Part shown: positions 35,049-44,119 of the stretch, piece after piece
Numbering within the stretch: the stretch's first letter is position 1
How the letters are laid out: every line of letters starts with the position of its first letter
Assembly: GCF_029076695.1 (NCBI RefSeq)
Contig: NZ_JARFIK010000002.1
Location: 496,001-560,000, forward strand
DNA: 64,000 bases
Origin: Adlercreutzia equolifaciens
GTDB lineage: Bacteria; Actinomycetota; Coriobacteriia; Coriobacteriales; Eggerthellaceae
Direction: 5' to 3'
Notes under the pieces: model-generated
Databases searched by the model: none
What the model saw: the letters and a program-made list of their open reading frames with translations, nothing else
Told to the model about the DNA's origin: nothing
Translations under genes and position numbers: made by a program

Positions 35049-36812
35049 CTATTCGTTGGCAGCGATATGCTTGCCGGTCAGGTAGCCGAAGGTAATGCAG
35101 TTGGCGCCGTAGTTGGCTCCTTCAACCATGAAGGTGTAATTTGTGGCGAACATGTCGCCCACCATGGTGCCTACGTTGTACAGCCCGGGAATGGGCTTGT
35201 CTTCCTTGTCGCATACGCGCATATGGGCGTCGGTGGCAAGGCCTCCTAGGACGGTAAGGAAGATAAGCATGCCGCCGCTTGATTGGCCATAGTAAGGCCC
35301 GTCTCCGAAGGGGTGCAGGCATGCGGGGTCTTTGTGGAAGTCTGTGTCCTCTCCGGCCAGGCACAGTTCATTGTAGTGATTGACGGTGTCAATGGTCTCT
35401 GCGGGAAGACCGAGCTGCTCGATCACCCCTTCGAGGGTATCGGCTTTCACCATCGCGCCGGCTTCAACGTCGGCATCCCAGGACTCGACGACGGCCCTGG
35501 CGATGGCGTCCTTGTCGCCCTCATGCATGGAGTCGTTGTTCCAGCTGCCCGAGACGGTCTCATCTTTGGCGTAATCTGCTCCCCAGAGGGCGAAGACGGT
35601 TTTGCCCGGCTGGCCGTAGTTGTTCATGCCCGCGCAGGGGGAGAGGCAGTTCTCGTTCATGAAGCGCTCACCGTTCATGTTGACGAGCAGACCGAGGAAG
35701 TTGCTGTACAGGTTTCGCGGTCCCGGGCCGAAGAAACCGCCCATGACGCAATTGGGGAACACTTTTTGCCACCCGGCGCCCACCCAGAGGCCCATGCGCT
35801 GGCCGTCGCCCTTGAAAAGACCGCCGTACTGGAAGCCGGCATCGTAGTTGGTCTCCCCGTCGTAGACTTCGTCGGCAATATAGGGGGCATAGTTAGGCGC
35901 GTAGCGGTACATCATGTCGCGGTTGGCCGAGAAGTCGCCTGTGGCCAGCACAACGGCCTTGGAGGCAACATACTTGGCGTAGGTTCCGTCCTCGCGAGAG
36001 CAGATGACGGCGCTTACGCGGCCGGTGTTGTTGTCGTCGCGAACAAGTTGCTCGGCCTTGTTGTTGAACTCGATACGGGCGCCCAGGTCCTCCGTCAGAT
36101 GGCGCGCCAGCTCGCCCACGAGGAGCGGCTGCATCATGCCCGTGCCCGAAGGGATCTCGGGGTCGGGTTCCATGCCGTCGCCGTATTCCCAACCCACCGA
36201 GCAGGTTTCGTAGTACAGGCTTGTGGGGCTGCCCGGCGTTCCTTTCTCCACCTTCACCTTGTAGCCGGCGTCCTCCATGAGGTCGATCACCCAGTTCATG
36301 GCCGTTTCGCTATGGTTATAGTGTTTGTACCACTTGCGCTCGTCGACTTGATTCCCCGCGTAGAAGATCTCTTTCTGGAACATGAAGGGAGTCAAGCGCT
36401 CGAATCCCTCCTGCTGCATAGCCTTGCAGAAGACGGCATTGTTGGAGCCGCCGCGGGCGACAGGTTTGGTGGAGGCGGAAACAACCACCACGTTCGCACC
36501 CTCTTCGGCGGCCGATGCTGCGGTTACCAAGCCCGATGTTCCAGCGCCTACCACCACGATTTCTGCTTCGATGGTTTCTGCGATGTCGCTCTCTGGAATA
36601 GGGTCGGGGGCAATCTCGAAGGCCCATTCCTTTTGACAGGTTTCAGCTGTCTGCGCCCCCTGGGGCGCAGAGGTGCCTTCGGTAGCTTCCGCGGCGGAAG
36701 ACGTGTCCTGTGCCTGCGGAGCGCATCCAACTAAGGCGCCTCCAGCCACAAGTGCTCCTGAAGCCAGCGCTCCTTTCAGAAACGAACGTCGTCCCATTGC
36801 ATGGTGAGTCAT
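35049..36812 (-). CDS. Tat-exported FAD-dependent reductase (fumarate-reductase flavoprotein family)
   Basis: This 587-residue protein has the Tat signal GRRSFLK and a lipobox-like LVGC at C30, predicting an exported, membrane-tethered flavoprotein. The FAD-binding motif EIVVVGAGTSGLVTAASAAEEGANVVVV and the C-terminal IPGLYNVGTMVGDMF...EGANYGANCITFGYLTG are typical of the flavocytochrome c/urocanate reductase-like family. No heme motif is present, so electrons come from another protein. The acceptor substrate is unknown. GGGAAGGGGA precedes the ATG. It is divergent from a LuxR-type regulator. Confidence 0.9.
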   Translation of the reverse strand: MTHHAMGRRSFLKGALASGALVAGGALVGCAPQAQDTSSAAEATEGTSAPQGAQTAETCQKEWAFEIAPDPIPESDIAETIEAEIVVVGAGTSGLVTAASAAEEGANVVVVSASTKPVARGGSNNAVFCKAMQQEGFERLTPFMFQKEIFYAGNQVDERKWYKHYNHSETAMNWVIDLMEDAGYKVKVEKGTPGSPTSLYYETCSVGWEYGDGMEPDPEIPSGTGMMQPLLVGELARHLTEDLGARIEFNNKAEQLVRDDNNTGRVSAVICSREDGTYAKYVASKAVVLATGDFSANRDMMYRYAPNYAPYIADEVYDGETNYDAGFQYGGLFKGDGQRMGLWVGAGWQKVFPNCVMGGFFGPGPRNLYSNFLGLLVNMNGERFMNENCLSPCAGMNNYGQPGKTVFALWGADYAKDETVSGSWNNDSMHEGDKDAIARAVVESWDADVEAGAMVKADTLEGVIEQLGLPAETIDTVNHYNELCLAGEDTDFHKDPACLHPFGDGPYYGQSSGGMLIFLTVLGGLATDAHMRVCDKEDKPIPGLYNVGTMVGDMFATNYTFMVEGANYGANCITFGYLTGKHIAANE

Positions 36813-37003
36813 GTCGATCCCCTTCCCGATTGAACGTGATTGGTGCCATACTGGCGTAACGCAACCTATTCAACGCGGATCGGAGCCCCGAGGAAACACC
36901 CGAAGACCGCCAAATACTCTGTTTTCTCGAATTAGCCCTTCTGGGGGGATGCAATCTTTGGCCACATCAACGATGCTTTTTGTAAGAGGGAAGGGGGAGG
37001 AAC
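36813..37003. promoter_or_regulatory. Divergent promoter region of the reductase and its regulator
   Basis: A 191-bp gap between two divergent starts, so promoters for both genes must lie here. I see no strong consensus hexamers or clear inverted repeats. Confidence 0.5.
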
Positions 37004-38479
37004 GTGAAAAGTGCAGCCTTGGGGGCATGGTCGGCTAGCCTTGACAGGGGGAGACGGGTTTGCTGGGACGTCGTAGAGACTGCGCGGTCCCAGAAGCAGG
37101 TTTTTGCCGCGCTGGTCTGCTACTGGGTATGGCAGCTGTTCTTTTTCCAAAGTCCTTTTTCGGGGTTGGATAAAGCCGGTGTTCTGGTGACGGGCGTGCC
37201 CGAGATCTGTCTTTTGGGGACAAGCCTTGTAACCTATGGTTTGGCCCAACGTTGGGAGGTGCTCCTCTCGTCAGCCGCCGAACGACGGTTTTACCTCGTT
37301 TTTGTCGGGACCGCGCTTGCGGGGGGAACGGTGTGCTTTTGCTTGGCACCGAGCTTGGTCCTCTTCCCTGTGCTCTCTTGGACACTTGCCCTTGCGGGCT
37401 CGATAGCTATGGGTGCGGCGGCTGCTCTCTATATCATTGAGATGAGCCGTCTTTTCTCTCAGCTCGGTCCCCGCTTCGCGCTTTTCTTGGGCGTGGGAAG
37501 CTTACTTCTCGCAGCGCTAGGGCTCGGACTGGTTTCTCTACTTCCTTTCGCTGGGCAAGGTGCGGTGCTTGTCGGGGCGGCAGTGGGGGCTCTGGTGTTC
37601 CTTTCCCGCGCGCGATCTCAGTTTCCTCGCAAGCGATTGTTTTCCTGGGGTCAGGACACCGCAATGCGAAAACCGATCAAGCTTTTGGTCACCTGTTTCG
37701 TGCAGGGCGCAGCGCTCGGGATCATGTCAGCCTTGGACCCCAGTGCTTCTTCGGGGATGCAGGGGTCGTTTTTGACCGCGACGGCTTTTGCCCTAGGGGC
37801 GCTGGTCCTCTTGGCCACGGCGGGGCTTCTGAGCATGGACTTTAACCACCTGCTCTATCAGATAGGCTTTCCTCTTATGGCGCTTGGCTTTCTGGGGCAC
37901 GTGTGCCTGCCGGGTAACGTCGGAGTGTCAGAGTTTCTTTTCGGTCTGGCCCACTGCTATGTCTATGTGCTGATGACGTGCATCTGCTCCTATTTCAGCA
38001 ACTGCTTGAAATGTTCGCCTGTATGGATTGTGGCGCTCACCACGCTCTGCATGGTGGGAGGGCAGCTGGTGGGGGTGCTTCTTGTGGAGATCGCGGGCGC
38101 GCTTTCGCTTTTGCCGATGACCGCGATGGGGCTCTCCGGGGTTATGACCTTCCTTCTGCCGGTTGCGGCGCTGCTCTTGCTGAGCAACGACAATCCTGTG
38201 TCGGGTTGGGGCGCCATGCGGCCCGATCAACGCGGGGAGGAGGGGGATCGCGCACTCTTCGCGAAAATTGCCAGCGACTACCAGCTCACCGCGCGGGAGC
38301 ATGAGATTACCGAGTATTTGGCGCGAGGGCGCAACAAGCGCTATATCAGTCAAGAACTGGATCTTTCTGAAGAAACGGTAAAGACCCACATGGGTAATAT
38401 TTACCGCAAACTGCTCGTGCATTCTCAGCAAGAGCTTATCGACTTGGTGGAAAAAGAGCGTCAGGCGCGTGACCGTTAA
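37004..38479 (+). CDS. Membrane-bound LuxR-type transcriptional regulator
   Basis: This 491-residue protein has about 12 hydrophobic segments in its first ~400 residues. A C-terminal LuxR/FixJ helix-turn-helix follows (LTAREHEITEYLARGRNKRYISQELDLSEETVKTHMGNIYRKL). Such MFS-like sensors with a GerE-type DNA-binding tail are numerous in Eggerthellaceae-type genomes, typically beside respiratory reductases. It probably controls the divergent flavoprotein gene. GTG 37004 follows GGAGGAAC. Confidence 0.9.
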   Translation: MKSAALGAWSASLDRGRRVCWDVVETARSQKQVFAALVCYWVWQLFFFQSPFSGLDKAGVLVTGVPEICLLGTSLVTYGLAQRWEVLLSSAAERRFYLVFVGTALAGGTVCFCLAPSLVLFPVLSWTLALAGSIAMGAAAALYIIEMSRLFSQLGPRFALFLGVGSLLLAALGLGLVSLLPFAGQGAVLVGAAVGALVFLSRARSQFPRKRLFSWGQDTAMRKPIKLLVTCFVQGAALGIMSALDPSASSGMQGSFLTATAFALGALVLLATAGLLSMDFNHLLYQIGFPLMALGFLGHVCLPGNVGVSEFLFGLAHCYVYVLMTCICSYFSNCLKCSPVWIVALTTLCMVGGQLVGVLLVEIAGALSLLPMTAMGLSGVMTFLLPVAALLLLSNDNPVSGWGAMRPDQRGEEGDRALFAKIASDYQLTAREHEITEYLARGRNKRYISQELDLSEETVKTHMGNIYRKLLVHSQQELIDLVEKERQARDR

Positions 38480-38525
38480 GGCATTGCTGGGGGGCTGTCC
38501 GCGCGGCGGATCGGGGCTGCTTTTA

Positions 38526-38550
38526 CCGCCATCGGTTTGCGCGATGGCGG
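38526..38550. terminator. Hairpin after the LuxR-type gene
   Basis: CCGCCATCG and CGATGGCGG form a perfect 9-bp stem with a 7-base loop. The T-rich stretch (CTTGTTT) starts about 5 bases later, so termination is plausible but not ideal. Confidence 0.55.
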
Positions 38551-38700
38551 GCGGGCTTGTTTCCGTATGCCGTTTTCCCTTGCTCTGATCGGGTGTTTCT
38601 GGTTTCATACTTCATCGTGAAATAAACGGCGCCGTGGGTTCGCGCGCCGTGGCGCCGGCGCTTGCCCAGCGGGGCGCCCGAGAGACACGAAGGAGCAGTG

Positions 38701-40044
38701 ATGGCGAAGAAGAACATCCCCTACGACCAGAAGTACTACGATCCGGAAATCGAGTGCATGCCGCGCCCCGAGCTTGAGGCTATGCAGCTCGAGCGCCTGC
38801 AGGAGATGGTCCAGTACGCCTACGACAACACGGTGTACTACAAGCGCTCCTTCGATGAGGCCGGCGTGAAGCCCGAGGACATCAAGACGCTCGAGGATCT
38901 GCAGAAGTTCCCCTTCATCGACAAGAAGACCGAGCGCGAGACCCAGCACGTGGGCTCGTTCTTCGGCGAGATGTGCTCGGTGCCCGAGGAAGACGTCATT
39001 TTCATGGCCACCTCCTCCGGTTCCACCGGCGTGCCTACGGTGTCGCCGTTTACCCAGGAGGACTTCGACTTGTGGCAGGACACTGAGGCCCGTCTGTTCT
39101 GGCAGGCCGGCATGCGTCCCACCGACCGCTACGTGCACGGTCTGAACTTCGCTCTGTACGTGGGCGGCCCCGACGTCATCGGCGCCCAGCGTCTGGGCGC
39201 GCTGGCCATCTGGGTGGGTGCCGTGCCCTCCGACCGCCTCATCTTCGTACTGCAGCAGTACCAGCCCACCATCATCTGGACGTCGCCGTCCTATGCGTGG
39301 ACCCTGGGCGAGAAGATCAAGGAGAAGGGCCTCGACCCGCGCACCGACTTCTCCATCCACACCATCATTGTGGCCGGCGAGCCGGGCGGTTCCATCCAGT
39401 CCACTCGTGAGGCCATCGAGGACCTGTGGGACGCGAAGGTGGTCGACTTCTTCGGCCTGTCCGACATCTACGGCGCCTGCGCGGCCATGTGCGAGGCGAA
39501 GGACGGCCTGCACATCGTGGAGGACCAGATCCTCGTGGAAACCGTCGATCCGGCCACGGGCGAGGTGCTCGAGCCTGGCCAGGTGGGCGAGCTGGTTTAC
39601 ACCACGCTTATGAAGAAGGCCCGGCCCATGATCCGCTTCCGCACGGGCGACATTGGTTACTTCTCCACCGAGAAGTGCTCCTGCGGCCGTACCCTGGGCC
39701 GCATTCACATTACCGGCCGCAAGGACGAGATGTTCATCGTGGGCGCCGTGAACGTGTTCCCCTCCGACGTGGAGTACGTGGTGCGCGCCGAGAAGGGTCT
39801 GACGGGTGAGTACCTCATCCGCGTGTACGACGAGAACTTCTCCACGCGCTACGAGGTGTCCGTCGAGCGCGCCCAGGGTTCCGACGAGCCCTTCGACGCC
39901 GTGGCGGCCCGCGTGTCGGCAGCCCTGAAGGCCCACACCGGCGTGAAGCCGGCCAAGGTGCTGGTGTTCGACGCTGGCAAGCTGGGCACCTCCTCCGAGC
40001 ACAAGGCCAGCCGCTTCATCGACGAGCGCGACAGCGCGAAGTAG
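38701..40044 (+). CDS. Phenylacetate-CoA ligase family (aryl-CoA ligase)
   Basis: This 447-residue adenylate-forming enzyme activates an aromatic or similar carboxylic acid as its CoA thioester. The phosphate loop TSSGSTGVPTVSPFT, the region FFGLSDIYG, the RFRTGDIG motif with the CSCGRTLGRI cysteines, and TGRKDEMFIVGAVNVFPSDVE are typical of PaaK-like ligases. AAGGAG supports the ATG. The following LysR-type effector domain and the ferredoxin-dependent oxidoreductase genes farther on are consistent with organic-acid metabolism, but the acid itself is unknown. Confidence 0.9.
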   Translation: MAKKNIPYDQKYYDPEIECMPRPELEAMQLERLQEMVQYAYDNTVYYKRSFDEAGVKPEDIKTLEDLQKFPFIDKKTERETQHVGSFFGEMCSVPEEDVIFMATSSGSTGVPTVSPFTQEDFDLWQDTEARLFWQAGMRPTDRYVHGLNFALYVGGPDVIGAQRLGALAIWVGAVPSDRLIFVLQQYQPTIIWTSPSYAWTLGEKIKEKGLDPRTDFSIHTIIVAGEPGGSIQSTREAIEDLWDAKVVDFFGLSDIYGACAAMCEAKDGLHIVEDQILVETVDPATGEVLEPGQVGELVYTTLMKKARPMIRFRTGDIGYFSTEKCSCGRTLGRIHITGRKDEMFIVGAVNVFPSDVEYVVRAEKGLTGEYLIRVYDENFSTRYEVSVERAQGSDEPFDAVAARVSAALKAHTGVKPAKVLVFDAGKLGTSSEHKASRFIDERDSAK

Positions 40045-40053
40045 GAAAGCGAA

Positions 40054-40112
40054 ATGAGACAAGTCGGCAGGTTGCCTGTCTCTGAGACGGCCGACCGTCT
40101 GACTTGTCTCAT
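40054..40112. repeat. Composite TGAGAC palindromic repeat, copy 2
   Basis: ATGAGACAAGTC (40054-40065) and GACTTGTCTCAT (40101-40112) are a perfect 12-bp inverted repeat. It encloses TGAGACGGCCGACCGTCTGA (40083-40102), a near copy of the repeat seen at 18082, 60170 and 61366. It lies 10 bases after the CoA-ligase stop and probably folds as a terminator. Confidence 0.7.
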
Positions 40113-40199
40113 GGCGGGACCGTCGCTTCGCGACGTTGCTCCGCTGACCTATTGCTCGTGCTAAGATAACGTATCGACCATTTCGAAAGGGATGCCTTT

Positions 40200-40856
40200 A
40201 TGACCGCTTACGACTTCGCCATTTCCGGACAGCACTACCTGTTCGACGTGCAGTCCTTCGCCCATACCGTGCTTGCTGCCGGCGGCGACGCTTATTCCTA
40301 CGGCCTGCTTGACCGCACCACCCAGGGCGTCATCGACGACGTGGTGTCCGGCACGTCCGAGTTGGGCGTCATCATGCAGACGTCGGCCACGGCCGATGCG
40401 CTGAACGCCGCGCTGGCCGAGGCCGGCCTGAGCTTCCACGAACTGGCTGTCTCGGCGCCCCTGGTGGCCCTGCCGGCCAGCCATCCGCTGGTGAATGCCA
40501 AGTCCCTGGCCATCGAGCAGCTGGCCGACTACCCCTATGTGTACTTCGCTCAGGGAGAAGACGCCCCCATCGCCTTCTACGAGGAGGCCCTGGCCGAGGT
40601 GCCGCGTGCCAAGAAGGTGGCCTGCACCGACCGCGCTTCGCTCACCGAGCTCATCATGGCTATCAACGGCTACACCATCACGAGCGGCATTCTGGTGGGC
40701 ATTACCGACGGCAGTGCGCTGACCACCATTCCGCTGAAGACCTCCGTGCAGCTGCACTTGGGCTACGTGACCGCCGACAACCGCGAGCTCACCGTCATGG
40801 GCGAGCGTTTCGTCAGTCATCTGAAGCGCAGTTTGGACTACTACGCTCAGGCGTAG
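40200..40856 (+). CDS. Stand-alone LysR-type effector-binding domain
   Basis: A 218-residue protein resembling the substrate-binding half of LysR regulators (ELGVIMQTSATADALNAAL, LVALPASHPLVNAKSLAIEQLADYPYVYF, SGILVGITDG). There is no N-terminal helix-turn-helix: AAAGGGA directly precedes the ATG and no upstream helix-turn-helix remnant is seen. It might act as a ligand sensor or buffer, or be a decayed regulator. It lies between the CoA ligase and the tandem winged-helix gene. Confidence 0.78.
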   Translation: MTAYDFAISGQHYLFDVQSFAHTVLAAGGDAYSYGLLDRTTQGVIDDVVSGTSELGVIMQTSATADALNAALAEAGLSFHELAVSAPLVALPASHPLVNAKSLAIEQLADYPYVYFAQGEDAPIAFYEEALAEVPRAKKVACTDRASLTELIMAINGYTITSGILVGITDGSALTTIPLKTSVQLHLGYVTADNRELTVMGERFVSHLKRSLDYYAQA

Positions 40857-40859
40857 CTT

Positions 40860-41522
40860 TTGCCGCGGCCGCTGCATACCGAGAATACCTTGATCGGCGC
40901 CATCGAGGCTCTGTCTGAGACGGAGCGCTTGGTGGCGCCGACTGGTTTTACGCCCTCCCATATGGCTGTGCTGCAGCTGCTGAGCGTGCGCGAGGGTCTT
41001 GGCAATCGCGCCATCGGCGAAGCCCTGGGCTTGTCTGCGCCTACAGTGAGCAGGCTCGTGGAGCGTTTGGGGGCGGTGGGTCTCGTGAGGACGTCCATCG
41101 ATCCGACGGACTTGCGGCGCAATCTCTTCCGCTTGGAGGTGCAGGCCCACGCCATTCTCTTCGAGCTGCGAAAATCCCTGCTGCCCCACGGCTTGGACGA
41201 GGCGCTGGCGCTTCAGAGCGTCTTGGCGCGCACGGCGCGGCAGACGGGGATCTCTCCTGCGGCGTGCCGTGTTGCGGCGGCATCTCCGCAAGGTGGTGCC
41301 ACGGTCGGCGAGCTGTCCCGAGCCGCGGGCCTTCGGCAGTCGAGCACATCGACGGCCCTCAAGGCATTGGCGGTAGCCCATATGATGCAGCCGATGGACC
41401 GTGGGGGAGAGCAGGATGGCCGCTACCGCCGTTACACCCTAACTCATCAGGGAAAACTGCTTCAGGATACCGTATGTGACTGTTATAACTCCATCGTAAA
41501 TGAAAATAGTTTTGCCAATTGA
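40860..41522 (+). CDS. Tandem winged-helix (double MarR-like) regulator
   Basis: This ~220-residue protein shows two MarR-like winged helices: one at about residues 30-95 (GLGNRAIGEALGLSAPTVSRLVERLGAVGLV with the wing DPTDLRRNLFRL) and one in the C-terminal half (ATVGELSRAAGLRQSSTSTALKALAVAHMM with QDGRYRRYTLTHQG). Ordinary MarR proteins have one domain and dimerise. The TTG at 40860, four bases after the previous stop, is the likeliest start, but it lacks a clear ribosome-binding site. It probably regulates the molybdoenzyme operon next to it. Confidence 0.75.
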   Translation: MPRPLHTENTLIGAIEALSETERLVAPTGFTPSHMAVLQLLSVREGLGNRAIGEALGLSAPTVSRLVERLGAVGLVRTSIDPTDLRRNLFRLEVQAHAILFELRKSLLPHGLDEALALQSVLARTARQTGISPAACRVAAASPQGGATVGELSRAAGLRQSSTSTALKALAVAHMMQPMDRGGEQDGRYRRYTLTHQGKLLQDTVCDCYNSIVNENSFAN

Positions 41523-41554
41523 CACTCTGTCGTGCACGGTCTTTTTTCGCCCTC

Positions 41555-41587
41555 TATACTTCTCGGTAACGTTCCGGAACAACGTTA
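41555..41587 (+). promoter_or_regulatory. Promoter and inverted-repeat operator of the molybdoenzyme operon
   Basis: TATACT (41555-41560) is followed six bases later by TAACGTT (41567-41573) and AACGTTA (41581-41587), a perfect 7-bp inverted repeat with GTTCCGGAAC palindromic at its centre. The operator would cover the start of transcription. A small CCCGC/GGGCG-like hairpin (41596-41610) follows in the leader. Confidence 0.6.
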
Positions 41588-41632
41588 TCAGGAGTCCCGC
41601 AACGTGCGGGGGAGAGATTTGAAGGGGGAGTT

Positions 41633-44116
41633 ATGGGAGAGAGTCTTACCCGTCGCAATTTCCTCAAGGCCGGCGCTGTGGCCGCTGGCACCGCGGCGGC
41701 GTTTTCGCTGAGCTCGTGCGCCCAGAACACCGAGAATGCCAATCTGGAGGTAGACACCGAGCTGGCCAACACGTCGCTCGTTGATGAACAGGAATTCTTC
41801 TGCACCTGCTCGTGGAGCTGCTCGTTCTGCCAGTACAACATCTACACGCGCAACGGCAACGTGAGCCATATGCTGCCGAAGCCCGACTACACCTATCGTA
41901 CCTGCCTGAAGGGCCGTTCGCGCATTCTGCGCGCCTATTCGCCCTCTCGTGTGCAGTATCCCATGAAACGCGCCGGCTACAGCCTGGACAACCCCAACGG
42001 CGAGATGCGCGGCAAGGACGAGTGGGAGCGCATCACCTGGGAAGAGGCCGGCGAGCTCATCGGCGAGCAGTGGAAGCGTACGGCCGAGAAGTACGGCGAT
42101 CTGGCCAATACCTACTATCAGGGCGGCGGCGGTGCCCAGGGCTCGCTCAACGGCAATGCGGGCCTTATCATGCGCCTGTTCAACGCCACGGGTTGCACGA
42201 AGTGGGACTACTCCTTCGACAACGCCACCAACACGGGCCTGACCCGTGCGGGCATCCAGTGGTTCGACCAGTCCGAGCCCCAGGACTTCGTGAATTCCGA
42301 CTACATCTTCCTGTGCGGCGCGAATCCTGTGGGCGCCCAGATTCAGATGTGGCAGCACATCGCCAACGCCCAGGAGGCCGGCACCAAGCTGGTGTGCGTC
42401 GACCCGCTGTTCAGCCCCACCGTGGCCAAGGCCGATAAGTGGATTCCCGTGAAGCCTGGCACCGACCCGGCGCTGTTCCTCGGTCTCATCAAGAAGTTCA
42501 TGGACGAGGAGACCTACAACGCCGACTTCGTGTTGAACCACACCTGCGCTCCCTTCCTCATCAACAAGGCCGACGGCACCTACCTGACCGGCGACACCGA
42601 GGTGGAGGGCGCGCCGTTCTGGGTAACAGGCGAGCCGCAGATGATCAAGCCGAACCTGGTGTGGGACGCCGATCAGAAGAAGCCTGTGTCCTACCAGGAA
42701 TCCACGAACCCCGCCTGGTCCTCCGGTGACGACAAGTACGTGACCGCTTGGGATATGTTCAAGGAGCACGTGCAGTCCTACACCCTGGACTACGTGATGC
42801 AGGTGACCGGCATCTCCGAGGAGGACTTCAACTTCCTCTATGACATGCTGCAGCCGGCCAACAAGATTGCCCACTACATCAACTTCGGCGGCGGTGCCTA
42901 TGAGAACGGCCTGCATCAGGCCTACGCCATGTCGGCTCTCATTGCCATGACGGGCAACTTCGGCGAGCCCGGCCGTTCCGTCGGCGGCTTCGACGCCATG
43001 TACGGCAACTTCTTCGGCCATGCCCTGTGCGCGCCCTCCAACGGTAAGATGGTGTCGTCGGTGACCTTCCTGGCGGCCTGCGACGTGATGAGCTCCGGCA
43101 AGCTCATGGGCGAGGACTACCCGGTGAAGGACATCATCATCTCCCATGGCGGCATGATCGGCGGCTCGGTGAACTCCAACCGCGTGAAGGACGAGTTCCT
43201 GCGCAAGCTGGAGCAGGTAGTCGTCATCGACCCGTGGATGACCGACACCTGCAAGATGGCCGATATTGTGCTGCCCGCCTGCGACATGTACGAGTTCGAG
43301 GACGTGGTGCCGCTGTCCCATGAGCACAATGTGCGCCTGTCCGAGAAGTGCATCGACCCCATGTACGAGGCGAAGCCCGACGCCGAGATCGCCCGCTTCC
43401 TGGCACCCTACCTGGGTGTTGAGGACGCCGTGTGCGACGTCACCGACGAGGACTGGTGGAAGGGCACCTTCGACGACGTGCCGGCAGCCGTGGAGTGCGG
43501 CATCACGCTGGAGACGCTGCGCCAGAACAAGGAGATGCGCTACGTGAAGGAACAGCCCTACATCGGCAACAAGGGCCTGAATAACTTCATCACCACCACC
43601 GGCCGCCTGTACTTCTACGTGGATACTCCGATGCCCCGTACGCCCTCGAATTTCGACGTGGAGTCCGCCTTCGATCGCGAGAAGATGCCCACTTACTTCG
43701 AGAACAAGATTGCCGGCGAGAACTCCGAGTATGCGAAGGACTACCCGCTCGTGTGCATCTCGTGGCGCAACCCCACCCGCGTGCACATGACCCAGTTCAT
43801 GGGCAGCTGGGCCAAGGAAGTGGCACCCGAGCCCATGCTGTTCATCAACCCCGACGATGCCAAGAAGTACGGCATCGAGGACGGCCAGGACATCAAGGTG
43901 CACAACTGGCTGGGTCACTGCGTTATGAAGGCCGCCTACCATGTGGGTATGCGACCGGGTATGACCTGCTACTTCAAGGGGTACGCTGAAAACGAGAGCA
44001 AGTCCGGCTCCATGGGCGCCATCACGACCGACTACGTCGATCCCTACGCGGTGAACTGCTCGTTCTTCGACAACCGCGTGGCCGTGGAGCCTTGGGACGG
44101 AACGGTGGAGGAGTAA
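41633..44116 (+). CDS. Tat-exported molybdopterin oxidoreductase, DMSO reductase family
   Basis: This 827-residue catalytic subunit has an intact Tat signal (R7-R8-N-F-L-K) and a lipobox-like SSC at C29. A cysteine cluster for a [4Fe-4S] centre is visible at C57, C59, C63, C66 and C91. The molybdopterin-guanine-dinucleotide regions include FLCGANPVGAQIQMW, ISHGGMIGGSVNSN and VVIDPWMTDTCKMADIVLPACDMYEFEDVV. The residue that ligands molybdenum is not certain by eye (the region GCTKWDYSFDNATNTG). The substrate is unknown. The FeS subunit follows after three bases and a TorD-like chaperone is nearby, but no membrane anchor gene is present. Confidence 0.92.
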   Translation: MGESLTRRNFLKAGAVAAGTAAAFSLSSCAQNTENANLEVDTELANTSLVDEQEFFCTCSWSCSFCQYNIYTRNGNVSHMLPKPDYTYRTCLKGRSRILRAYSPSRVQYPMKRAGYSLDNPNGEMRGKDEWERITWEEAGELIGEQWKRTAEKYGDLANTYYQGGGGAQGSLNGNAGLIMRLFNATGCTKWDYSFDNATNTGLTRAGIQWFDQSEPQDFVNSDYIFLCGANPVGAQIQMWQHIANAQEAGTKLVCVDPLFSPTVAKADKWIPVKPGTDPALFLGLIKKFMDEETYNADFVLNHTCAPFLINKADGTYLTGDTEVEGAPFWVTGEPQMIKPNLVWDADQKKPVSYQESTNPAWSSGDDKYVTAWDMFKEHVQSYTLDYVMQVTGISEEDFNFLYDMLQPANKIAHYINFGGGAYENGLHQAYAMSALIAMTGNFGEPGRSVGGFDAMYGNFFGHALCAPSNGKMVSSVTFLAACDVMSSGKLMGEDYPVKDIIISHGGMIGGSVNSNRVKDEFLRKLEQVVVIDPWMTDTCKMADIVLPACDMYEFEDVVPLSHEHNVRLSEKCIDPMYEAKPDAEIARFLAPYLGVEDAVCDVTDEDWWKGTFDDVPAAVECGITLETLRQNKEMRYVKEQPYIGNKGLNNFITTTGRLYFYVDTPMPRTPSNFDVESAFDREKMPTYFENKIAGENSEYAKDYPLVCISWRNPTRVHMTQFMGSWAKEVAPEPMLFINPDDAKKYGIEDGQDIKVHNWLGHCVMKAAYHVGMRPGMTCYFKGYAENESKSGSMGAITTDYVDPYAVNCSFFDNRVAVEPWDGTVEE

Positions 44117-44119
44117 ATC

